Positions 6,922 to 12,768 of a stretch of 13,805 bases of DNA are shown here, one piece after another. Source of the DNA: an uncultured Clostridia bacterium (GTDB lineage Bacteria > Bacillota > Clostridia > Oscillospirales > Acutalibacteraceae); contig CAMHNT010000028.1 in the NCBI GenBank assembly GCA_946186535.1, positions 1-13,805 of the forward strand. Direction: 5' to 3'. The position numbers were made by a program, and so were the translations under genes. Every line of letters starts with the position of its first letter. Position 1 is the first letter of the stretch. The notes beneath the pieces were generated by a model. It ran no database searches. It saw only the letters and a program-made list of their open reading frames with translations, and had not been told where the DNA came from.

Positions 6922-7401
6922 TTATTGCATTTGCAAAAGCGCCTTGTCAAGCAATTTTTTAAGCATAGATATTTCATCTTCCGAAAGAGGAATACAGCCG
7001 TCCATTTCACGAGGAACATTGACCGCTTTGTCCTTTAACGCCGTTCCTTGATCTGTCAGCGATATAACCAGTTTTCGCTCATTGCTTTCCGGGCGAATAC
7101 GGTTGATAAATCCTATTTTTTCCAAACGCTTGAGCAGCGGTGCGAGAGTACCCGAATCGAGATGTACCTTTTTGCCAATCTCGCCCTCTGTCATTTCGCC
7201 GAACTCCCACAGCACCATCATTACAATGTACTGCGTGTAGGTCAAGCCCAATTTCTCAAGAGGCTTTCGGTACTGTCTGATTACTTCCTTTGCACAAGCA
7301 TACAGCGGAAAACAGAGCTGATTATTCAGGCGGATAGAGCTGTATTTATCTGAAATCATTTCAGTTGTCATTGAATTCGAAGCTGGTTTTGTATGCGTCA
7401 T
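6922..7401 (-). CDS. OhrR/MarR-type peroxide-sensing repressor 1
   Basis: This 159-aa winged-helix regulator belongs to the OhrR branch of the MarR family. The block RLNNQLCFPLYA carries the redox-sensing Cys (Cys30) at the position of Cys15 in Bacillus subtilis OhrR. The wing and recognition helix region LDSGTLAPLLKRLEKIGFI is typical of the family. Known members repress until an organic hydroperoxide oxidises the Cys. The start chosen is the ATG at 7401, which overlaps the stop of the upstream small protein (ATGA), suggesting coupled translation; Met11 or Met15 would also leave an intact OhrR core. It is followed at once by the MITE and then the MBL/rubredoxin gene. It has close sequence blocks in common with the second regulator at 12028-12483 (LTYTQYIVMMVLWE in both). 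No ohr gene is present. Confidence 0.88.
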   Translation of the reverse strand: MTHTKPASNSMTTEMISDKYSSIRLNNQLCFPLYACAKEVIRQYRKPLEKLGLTYTQYIVMMVLWEFGEMTEGEIGKKVHLDSGTLAPLLKRLEKIGFINRIRPESNERKLVISLTDQGTALKDKAVNVPREMDGCIPLSEDEISMLKKLLDKALLQMQ

Positions 7402-7559
7402 TCGCCATCATCCGGTATGAAAGCAGGGCAGCTTTTCGGTGCTTTCGGAAGCTCCTGTCCTGTTATTGCTGCTTTGATAACTCCACGGTGAAGATAAAGC
7501 ATGATCAGAAATACACCTGTGCATATTCCACCGATAAAAGATAAAAATGATCTGTCCAT
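7398..7559 (-). CDS. 53-aa single-span membrane protein
   Basis: This encodes MDRSFLSFIGGICTGVFLIM and a further 33 residues. One hydrophobic helix (about residues 5-23) is followed by a short polar tail with Lys and Pro residues and the end CPAFIPDDGE. The start at 7559 has AAAGGA upstream; an in-frame ATG at 7607 lies within a hairpin and is unlikely. It overlaps OhrR-1 by 4 bases. The N-terminus resembles small clostridial proteins of the DUF3789 type, but I cannot confirm that by eye. The tail probably faces the cytoplasm or the outside depending on topology, which the few charges do not settle. A role tied to its redox neighbours is inference from position only. Confidence 0.62.
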   Translation of the reverse strand: MDRSFLSFIGGICTGVFLIMLYLHRGVIKAAITGQELPKAPKSCPAFIPDDGE

Positions 7560-7591
7560 AAATCTTCCGTCCTTTCTAAGTTTTACAAAAC

Positions 7592-7628
7592 GACCGACAT
7601 ATCTCAATTATGAAGAGGTATGCCGGTC
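7592..7628 (-). terminator. Hairpin between winged-helix gene and membrane-protein gene
   Basis: On the minus strand GACCGGCATA pairs over 10 bp (one G-U) with TATGTCGGTC, with a 17-base loop, followed by GTTTTGT. It could attenuate transcription from the ferritin promoter into the OhrR-1 genes. The T-tract is weak, and the + strand side (AATTTATTATTT) is equally T-rich. Confidence 0.5.
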
Positions 7629-7634
7629 AATTTA

Positions 7635-7817
7635 TTATTTATCAGCGGGTTCCCACTTGCATCTAACAGGTGATACAATTGCTCCGTCTTTCTTCATAGC
7701 CGTCATAGTCTTGTCAACGACCTTGCGGTCAAGTCCTGTCAGTTCTGCGATCTTGCCCGCATTCAGCGGCTCGCCCGCCTTTTTCATTGCGTCTAAGATC
7801 ATTTCCTTTTCGTTCAT
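7635..7817 (-). CDS. 60-aa winged-helix-like small regulator
   Basis: This small protein reads as one helix-turn-helix unit: MNEKEMILDAMKKAGEPLNA, then GKIAELTGLDRKVVDKTMTAMKK (residues 21-43 as helices 2 and 3), then a beta-wing DGAIVSPVRCKWEP. It resembles the stand-alone MarR-like winged-helix proteins found in clostridia. The single Cys (in VRCKW) sits in the wing and could be redox-sensitive (inference). A strong AAGGAG precedes the ATG. It starts 15 bases after the ferritin-like gene, so both are almost certainly co-transcribed. It may regulate this operon. Confidence 0.75.
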   Translation of the reverse strand: MNEKEMILDAMKKAGEPLNAGKIAELTGLDRKVVDKTMTAMKKDGAIVSPVRCKWEPADK

Positions 7818-7832
7818 TACTTTTTTCTCCTT

Positions 7833-8282
7833 TTAATCTCCAAGCTGCTCGATCAGATAGTTCTCCATGCCGATCTCCTGCATAAGAGAAAGGTGCTGCT
7901 TGACCCAGTTGTAATGCTCCTGCTCGTCCACAATAAACTCCTGTATCATAGCCTTTGTTACATAATCATCATCAAAAAGGGCGAGCGCCTTGCTCATCTC
8001 CGGCAGAGCTTCCGCTGCGTCTTTGCAGTCGTACTCGAGCATTTCCTTAACATCGGTGAAAACAGGGTACTCCGTCAGCTCAACAGCAGGAGTAACACCC
8101 AATTCGATCAGGCGCGCGTTGACCTTCTTTGCTTCATTCCACTCCTCATCGGACTCTGCCATGATTTTGTCAGCCAATTTGCCGAAGCCTCTTTGCTTCA
8201 AAAGCTGAGCCTGAATAGAATGCTGCTGGGAATTACCGAACCAACCCTTTGCCATTGCCTGTAAAAACTCGATCTTTGTCAT
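7833..8282 (-). CDS. Ferritin-like diiron-fold protein with altered ligands
   Basis: This 149-aa four-helix protein belongs to the ferritin/bacterioferritin-like superfamily: GFGKLADKIMAESDEEWNEA (helix 2) and DEQEHYNWVKQHL (helix 4). Helix 4 keeps the ExxH pair (Glu120, His123). In helix 2 the usual ExxHA reads EWNEA, so His is replaced by Glu50. Helix 1 (WFGNSQQHSIQAQ) lacks the usual Glu. The iron site, if present, is therefore unusual; related clostridial proteins seem to share this pattern (from memory, not checked). The probable role is iron binding or peroxide handling in the cytoplasm. A strong GGAGG ribosome site lies 9 bases before the ATG at 8282. It is the first gene of the ferritin, winged-helix, membrane protein, OhrR-1, MBL and radical SAM series, behind its own promoter. 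Confidence 0.8.
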   Translation of the reverse strand: MTKIEFLQAMAKGWFGNSQQHSIQAQLLKQRGFGKLADKIMAESDEEWNEAKKVNARLIELGVTPAVELTEYPVFTDVKEMLEYDCKDAAEALPEMSKALALFDDDYVTKAMIQEFIVDEQEHYNWVKQHLSLMQEIGMENYLIEQLGD

Positions 8283-8328
8283 ATTGATTTCCTCCGTTGA
8301 AATATAAACTTGTTATGCACTGTTATAT

Positions 8329-8376
8329 TGTGCACAACCATTAAATATATAATATCACAGATCGAAATTTTTTCAA
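8329..8376 (-). promoter_or_regulatory. Promoter and possible operator of the ferritin operon
   Basis: On the minus strand TTGAAA (8371-8376) is followed after 16 bases by TATTAT (8349-8354), preceded by TGA as an extended -10. A perfect 10-bp palindrome, TTGTGCACAA (8329-8338), lies just after the expected transcription start. It overlaps a wider TGCAC/GTGCA pair at 8317-8335. Its place suits a repressor site, but it does not resemble the OhrR-type palindrome at 12502. Confidence 0.6.
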
Positions 8377-8403
8377 TTTATAATCTCTGAAAAAAATCCC
8401 ATT

Positions 8404-8431
8404 ATGGTACTTTTCACATAATTTGTACCAT
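8404..8431 (-). terminator. Hairpin after the TetR gene
   Basis: ATGGTAC (8404-8410) and GTACCAT (8425-8431) form a 7-bp stem 3 bases after the TetR stop. On the minus strand a seven-T run follows after a few bases (ATTTTTTTC). It is a plausible weak terminator that separates TetR from the ferritin promoter. Confidence 0.5.
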
Positions 8432-8433
8432 TT

Positions 8434-8982
8434 TTAATACAGATACTTATGAAGTGGCTCGGGCAGAGATTTTTCATATATTTCCGCAAGCTCCTGTGAG
8501 TTGATATGATATTTGTCGAGTATCCATTCACAGGTTAAATTTACTGTTCCTAAACAGTAGATACGGATATACATATCGGTTTTTTCGTCAAGCTCGTCTA
8601 TTTTACCCGACATTAGGACATATCCTTTCAATGCTTCATAGTTAATCTCGGTCATATTGCGTATAAAAAAATCTTGTCCATTGGTGTGTATAAGTAGGTT
8701 TGTGAGATATTCCTTGTTATGTTGAAACGAGTTTGCTCCTTCAATCAAGGTTTGTTTCCAAGAATAGCCGTTGTTTCCGATTTGCGCCATGATCTTAGCC
8801 ACGCCCTGTGCATGTTCCCATACAATTAGATCGTATTTATCCCTAAAATGACGGTAGAAGGTAGTCGTCGAATAACCGCAGTTATCAGTTATATCCCCCA
8901 CGGTGATTTTATCTACGCTTTTCTCCTCCGCAAGCTCTCTGAAGGATTCTGCAAGGATTTCTTTTGCTGTTTTTCGTTTCAT
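8434..8982 (-). CDS. TetR/AcrR-family transcriptional regulator
   Basis: This encodes 182 aa with a TetR-type N-terminal DNA-binding domain: KTAKEILAESFRELAEEKSV, then KITVGDITDNCGYSTTTFYRHF. The recognition helix GYSTTTFYRHFRDKYDLI is diagnostic. The remaining 130 residues are helical and form the ligand-binding part, resembling the short DhaS-like group; the ligand is unknown. The ATG at 8982 is preceded by GGGAG; an in-frame ATG at 9015 lies before that site and is not chosen. The upstream neighbour is a truncated LysR gene ending 52 bases before it. Its targets could include the ferritin promoter downstream or the nitroreductase upstream (inference). Confidence 0.85.
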   Translation of the reverse strand: MKRKTAKEILAESFRELAEEKSVDKITVGDITDNCGYSTTTFYRHFRDKYDLIVWEHAQGVAKIMAQIGNNGYSWKQTLIEGANSFQHNKEYLTNLLIHTNGQDFFIRNMTEINYEALKGYVLMSGKIDELDEKTDMYIRIYCLGTVNLTCEWILDKYHINSQELAEIYEKSLPEPLHKYLY

Positions 8983-9034
8983 ATTCAATGCTCCCAAATA
9001 ACCTGAAATGCACAATTTTGACAGACTGTTTATT

Positions 9035-9627
9035 CTATTGCGTTCTCAACCGTGCTCTTCTCAGATCCCCAAAACTCAGCTTGTCACTGCCCGCAAGCGG
9101 GTGATCCTTATGCAGACACACCTGCAAAGGATAGGTCTTTATCAGTATGAAATTTGTGTCTCTGCCGTGATAATGCTCCGTCTGGGCAATAAGTCCGAGA
9201 TGTGTCGGGTCTTCAAGCACATATTTCACAACCTCCATTTCAGGCGTTCAAGCAATTCAAGCTCGAAATTGGGAAAGATGTCACGGAACTCGTATAAAAG
9301 ATTTGGGAACAAAAGTCCGAAAATCATAGGCGAGTTGGCGATAGTTATTTTTTTCTTCTGCCCCGAGAGCTTTTCGATAGCGTCGAACTCGGCGTCGTGA
9401 AAACCCTGCACTATCGGCAGAAATTTCTCATACAGATACTTCCCTTCCTCAGTCAACACGCTGCCCTTTGACGTGCGGTGAAACAGCTTGCACGACAGCT
9501 CGCTTTCAAGGTTCTGCATACACTTACTGAGCGCCTGCTGCAAGATGTACAGCGCTTCTGCCGCCTGCGACATAGATTTATACTGACTCACCTTGATGAA
9601 ATATTCGATGTGCTTGAACTCCATCAT
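9035..9627 (-). pseudogene. Broken LysR-family regulator gene
   Basis: The first frame (9226-9627) encodes an intact LysR helix-turn-helix: EFKHIEYFIKVSQYKSMSQA, then AEALYILQQALSKCMQNLES, LFHRTSKGSVLTEEG. It ends prematurely at ...ERLKWRL. The correct continuation (MEVVKYVLEDPTHLGLIAQT, ...LHKDHPLAG) lies in another frame (9035-9238). Restoring one A at the AAA near 9238 would join them. The second frame ends at RARLRTQ, about 100 residues short of a normal 300-aa LysR. So the effector-binding domain is incomplete and the gene is very probably dead. AGGAGG stands 5 bases before the ATG at 9627. It lies downstream of the nitroreductase, with a repeat in between. Confidence 0.82.
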
Positions 9628-9704
9628 ATTGCCTCCTCTATGAATAGTATAGCCTATCTGCGCTACAATTTCAAGTTGTTACAACCACAAATTTTCAGTC
9701 ATTC

Positions 9705-9872
9705 TTAAGGCAACACCGCACAAAGACCGCCTGACGGTACCCCAATGGCATTTGCAGCACAATCCAATCAGTCTGCGCCTTGCGGCTTGACTTCTTGGTG
9801 TGCTGCGGGCACCATGCACCGAATCTGCTTGATCTTTTTCCGTCATAGTACACAAACCCCCTTGAAATACGT
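9705..9872. repeat. Mosaic MITE fragment with one IS5-like end
   Basis: It begins TTAAGGCAACACCGCACAAA and continues as the hairpin MITE's right end does (AGACCGCCTGA), but no matching second end follows. Its interior has CCAATCAGTCTGCGCCTT, close to a block in the 200-bp repeats (CCAATCGGTCTGCGCCTT). It closes with CCTTGAAATACGT, another block of that repeat, in a different order. It fills most of the gap 9628-9891 between LysR and the nitroreductase. No coding potential is seen. Confidence 0.65.
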
Positions 9873-9891
9873 TAGATATTATTACATACCT

Positions 9892-10545
9892 TTATTGAAT
9901 TTTCCTGCCTGAAACAATTTCAAAATGATACTTTACGATACCGAGATCTATCTTTGTATAAACTCCGATCCCGGCAACGCTCAGTGTAACCTTTTCTCCG
10001 TCACGCTTAAACTTGAATTTTTGCTGATTCATAGCAGTAGGTGCAAGGATTGCCGCTTCAAGACCAGCTTTGTACCAATCGGGATCGCCGTCTTTGTAGT
10101 CGCTGATGTCGGTTATTGCTTTTATTTTATGGTTTGTTCCGTTCGTTTCACCATAGCCGAGTGAAATCAGAAGATACCGCTTTTCTCCCTTGTTTTCAAC
10201 GCCCTGCGCCTTACCCTTTTTGTAAGTCAACGCAACCCAGCAGGAATTTATCCCAAGCTCCTGCGCTTTCAAAACGATACGCTCACCGTAGTAGCCTGCT
10301 TCAATATCCTTTCCGGCAGGACCAACGATTGCGAGATAATTTTTGCAGCACTTAAACTTCCCGTAGCTTGCCTTTCCTGCCTGAAAAGCCTCCGGTTCGT
10401 TGGTGATAAGCTGAATATGAAGTCCGCTTTCTTTATTGCAGGCCTCGATCTCACTGTTGAGTGCGTTGACAGCACTCTTCTCCAGCGGTTTGTCTATAAA
10501 TTGGCGAACGGAGTGTCGGGCTTTCATAAGTTCTAATGTATTCAT
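9892..10545 (-). CDS. Nitroreductase-family flavoprotein (TM1586-like)
   Basis: This 217-aa protein has the nitroreductase signature RHSVRQF (residues 10-16), whose basic residues contact FMN phosphate. Later come AGYYGERIVLKAQELGINSC, typical of the group, and APTAMNQQKFKF with the Asn-Gln pair that completes the flavin site. Its shape fits the monomer-fused TM1586-like class (two half-domains in one chain). Such enzymes reduce nitro compounds or quinones with NAD(P)H and FMN in the cytoplasm; the true substrate is unknown. AAAGGAG lies before the ATG at 10545; the in-frame ATG at 10635 has no ribosome site. It is 143 bases after the FAD reductase and likely belongs to the OhrR-2 transcription unit. 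Confidence 0.87.
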   Translation of the reverse strand: MNTLELMKARHSVRQFIDKPLEKSAVNALNSEIEACNKESGLHIQLITNEPEAFQAGKASYGKFKCCKNYLAIVGPAGKDIEAGYYGERIVLKAQELGINSCWVALTYKKGKAQGVENKGEKRYLLISLGYGETNGTNHKIKAITDISDYKDGDPDWYKAGLEAAILAPTAMNQQKFKFKRDGEKVTLSVAGIGVYTKIDLGIVKYHFEIVSGRKIQ

Positions 10546-10688
10546 TCTTTTTTCTCCTTTACAGAATAGCAATAGCGAGATTTCAGATGCTAATTTCTTC
10601 CCTGATTTCCACGCTCCGCCAACGCTTGCGCCCATCTTTCTATAGCAAAGCGCAGCGTTTTCTTTTCGTTATGGAGTTAGGCTGCTCC

Positions 10689-11798
10689 TTATTTCTTTAA
10701 AAACAGCGGCATCAGCGTTGAGATAAGGCCATAGGTCTGTGTGGGGAAGGAGAATATCATCCATGAAAGTTCCTTGACCCCCAGCTTACGGTCAATAATA
10801 ATCGTCAGCAGGTCAATATATTCCCCCGCCTGATCACTGAACACAGCAGCACCGACAAGGTTATTCTTTTTGTCGAAGATAAATGTGATGTGCTCATCCG
10901 GCTGGTTTTTGTTCAGCCACGCCATTGTCTGCCCAATCGGTGCTTTTTCCACACGGTACAGCTCGGGATGAGCCTCTGCTTCGGAAACACCGATTCCGGT
11001 TTGAGCAATACGAGGCAGCGTAAACACGAGGTTGGGCACTGCGGGGTAGTCGATCTTACCATTCAGCGGATTCATGATATCCATCGCTATATAGTTGGAT
11101 TCAAATTCTGCCGTAGGAGTGAGCTTGGGTATCTTCTTGTCTATAACATCGCCCGAGGCATAGATGTTCTTTACATTGGTACGAAGATGATCGTCAACAA
11201 CAATGCCCCTGTCAGAGTATTCTATACCCAGCTTGTCAAGCCCCATGCCGTCCACATTTGCTTTCCTTCCGACAGCTACAAGAATGTAGTCCGTTTCTAT
11301 TGCCTCGCCCTCTGCAGTTTTGAGTATATACTTGTCACCCTTTTTCTCAATTTCACTTACATGGGCACCAAACACAAAATTTGCACCCTGCGTTTTCATC
11401 TTTTCAACGATCTTTCCGGCGTACTCCTGTGGGTACATTTCAAGCGCCGCATTCGTTACATTGAAAATATCCACCTGCTTTCCGAGAGCAAGGCAGAGGA
11501 ACGCAAACTCCATTGATATGATACCGGCACCGACAAAGGTAACATGATTGGGAATCTCGTCAAGATCAAGGAACTCTCTTGAATCGTGGAAATACTCCTT
11601 GCCGGGTATATCAAGAGGAATGTAGGTCTGTCCTGTGCCGATAACAAAATGTTTGGCAGAATAGGTTTCATCCCCGACCTTCACCGTGTTTTTGTCAACG
11701 AATTCGGCACTGCCGTGTATCAAATCAAAGCCAAACTGAGAGAATAGTCCCTCAAGAGCAGCAGGCATCATACCTATGACCTGTTTCTTATACGCCAT
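10689..11798 (-). CDS. FAD/NAD-linked disulfide reductase, C-terminal 369 aa (after in-frame TAG)
   Basis: This is the larger part of a class I pyridine-nucleotide disulfide reductase. It holds the NAD(P) Rossmann motif VTFVGAGIISMEFAFLCLAL, the second FAD motif (NIYASGDVIDKKIPKLTPTA) and the dimerisation domain. The canonical His-Glu pair of the interface (HPT..E) reads FPTQTYG, so the base that serves the disulfide in glutathione reductase is missing. The ATG at 11798 has no ribosome site and follows the TAG by three sense codons (AAA GCC CTA) in the same frame. It is therefore a downstream fragment, not a separate gene. With TGG in place of TAG the whole protein would be 450 aa, the usual length of the family. 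The nitroreductase follows after 143 bases. Confidence 0.82.
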   Translation of the reverse strand: MAYKKQVIGMMPAALEGLFSQFGFDLIHGSAEFVDKNTVKVGDETYSAKHFVIGTGQTYIPLDIPGKEYFHDSREFLDLDEIPNHVTFVGAGIISMEFAFLCLALGKQVDIFNVTNAALEMYPQEYAGKIVEKMKTQGANFVFGAHVSEIEKKGDKYILKTAEGEAIETDYILVAVGRKANVDGMGLDKLGIEYSDRGIVVDDHLRTNVKNIYASGDVIDKKIPKLTPTAEFESNYIAMDIMNPLNGKIDYPAVPNLVFTLPRIAQTGIGVSEAEAHPELYRVEKAPIGQTMAWLNKNQPDEHITFIFDKKNNLVGAAVFSDQAGEYIDLLTIIIDRKLGVKELSWMIFSFPTQTYGLISTLMPLFLKK

Positions 11799-11807
11799 TA
11801 GGGCTTT

Positions 11808-12041
11808 CTAGTCAAGCTTGCTTTCACCCGTAACGCCGATCCCCTGATAACGATCAAGAGCTTCCTTCAGCTCAAATGGGGAGTCAAGAAGTATCTTTGC
11901 ATCACAACCGTAGTTGGTGCAGGTGCCGCCCACAAGATCACGCTCGATCAGTGCAACACTCTTCCCCATGGTTTTCAGCAGCAAAGCACCGTGCCAGCAG
12001 GCATGTCCGCTGCCGATAAAAATAACGTCATAGTTTTTCAT
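11808..12041 (-). CDS. FAD/NAD-linked disulfide reductase, N-terminal 77 aa (truncated by TAG)
   Basis: This is the FAD-binding start of the reductase: VIFIGSGHACWHGA (glycine motif, residues 7-19) and GGTCTNYGCDAK, the redox-active disulfide (Cys41, Cys46). It ends at LD-TAG; the following codons are KALMAYKK in the same frame, and family members often have Trp at this point, so TGG to TAG is the simplest explanation. The ATG at 12041 overlaps the end of OhrR-2 by 14 bases, with GGAAAGGA upstream, suggesting coupled translation. Alone, the fragment cannot bind NAD(P)H or dimerise. The intact enzyme would have passed electrons from NAD(P)H through FAD to a thiol or disulfide substrate. Confidence 0.85.
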   Translation of the reverse strand: MKNYDVIFIGSGHACWHGALLLKTMGKSVALIERDLVGGTCTNYGCDAKILLDSPFELKEALDRYQGIGVTGESKLD

Positions 12042-12483
12042 TGTTCTTCATCCTTTCCTGATCTAAGATTTTGTATAGTATCTGATATAAAAAAACTGCT
12101 TCTTCCTCCGATAGATGGAATTCTTTTGCGATAGTTTCCGGAACACAAAGTGCTTTATCCCGTAATGCTTTTCCCTTTTCAGTCAGATCAATAGCAAGAT
12201 TACGCTCATCGTCTTCCGCTCTCCTTTTTTCAATAAAACCTTTGTTCTCTAATTTTTTAAGCAAGGGCGTTACCGTATTGCTTTTCAGGCACAATGCTTC
12301 ACAAAGGAATTTTTCGTTGACGGGAGCTTCCTCCCACAGAACCATCATTACGATATACTGAGTATAAGTAAGGTCGATCTCGTCAAGAAGCGGCTTGTAT
12401 TTTCTCGTTATTAAATTTGATACCGCATAAAGAGGAAAGCAAAGCTGATTTTTCAGACGCAGTGCTTCATACTTTTTATCCAT
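12028..12483 (-). CDS. OhrR/MarR-type peroxide-sensing repressor 2
   Basis: This 151-aa MarR-family protein has RLKNQLCFPLYA with Cys15 at exactly the numbering of the sensing Cys in Bacillus subtilis OhrR. The wing region is SNTVTPLLKKLENKGFIEKR. The ATG at 12483 has GGGTGA 7 bases upstream; upstream in-frame codons lie in the promoter and are excluded. Its own promoter holds a palindrome, pointing to autorepression. The gene overlaps the FAD reductase by 14 bases, so repressor and reductase are made from one message and de-repressed together on oxidation of Cys15 (inference from the family). The paralogue at 6922-7401 shares long identical blocks. Confidence 0.9.
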   Translation of the reverse strand: MDKKYEALRLKNQLCFPLYAVSNLITRKYKPLLDEIDLTYTQYIVMMVLWEEAPVNEKFLCEALCLKSNTVTPLLKKLENKGFIEKRRAEDDERNLAIDLTEKGKALRDKALCVPETIAKEFHLSEEEAVFLYQILYKILDQERMKNNEKL

Positions 12484-12501
12484 TTTTATATCACCCAAGA
12501 T

Positions 12502-12531
12502 AATTGTATCGCACGCGATACAATTTGTCAA
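12502..12531 (-). promoter_or_regulatory. OhrR-2 promoter with operator palindrome
   Basis: On the minus strand TTGACA (12526-12531) and TACAAT (12503-12508) are separated by exactly 17 bases. The spacer and -10 box lie within a perfect inverted repeat with 11-bp arms, AATTGTATCGC and its complement, around a 2-base centre (12502-12525). It resembles the TACAATT/AATTGTA-type sites known for OhrR. Bound repressor would cover the -10 box. The start codon is only about 13 bases from the predicted transcript start, so the leader is very short. Confidence 0.85.
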
Positions 12532-12634
12532 GAGAAAATTGTAAAAAGCCTGCGTTACAGGTGCGAGAGACGGTACAACTTCTTCGGATATCGAGGGCAA
12601 TCTGCCCATTTCCGTCCTCATTTTCCCTGTGCGT

Positions 12635-12733
12635 CAAAGCCATTCCCGACAGACCACAGATACCCATTACACCGATTTTTTTACTGTCAACAAAGCTCTG
12701 CATTTTGAGAAAATCGAAAGCCATGTGTATCAT
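12635..12733 (-). pseudogene. Fragment of an alpha/beta-hydrolase (dienelactone-hydrolase-like)
   Basis: The minus strand reads AFDFLKMQSFVDSKKIGVMG followed by ICGLSGMAL. This is the nucleophile-elbow block of the DLH-like alpha/beta-hydrolases (typical form: DVDPERIGILGICGWGG), with Cys in the nucleophile position. After GMAL the family similarity stops. The following bases, up to the OhrR-2 promoter, are open in another frame (GRLPSISEEVVPSLAP) but not recognised. Upstream the gene is cut off by the repeat at 12769. It is a dead remnant. Confidence 0.6.
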
Positions 12734-12768
12734 TTTAGTGGGCAGTCCAAAACGTGAAGACCAATTTA

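Noticed and set aside
5866..7038. A 390-codon open frame on the + strand
   Set aside because: It runs antisense through the MBL/rubredoxin gene and the MITE, has no family resemblance, and the minus strand holds clear motifs (HKHSDH, CSIC, CPRC).
10890..11516. A 208-codon + strand open frame
   Set aside because: It is antisense to the disulfide reductase, whose NAD and FAD motifs are clear; composition is not protein-like.
11808..11810. TAG in the reductase as pyrrolysine
   Set aside because: The enzyme family does not use pyrrolysine and the position fits Trp; TAG also ends other frames in the window.
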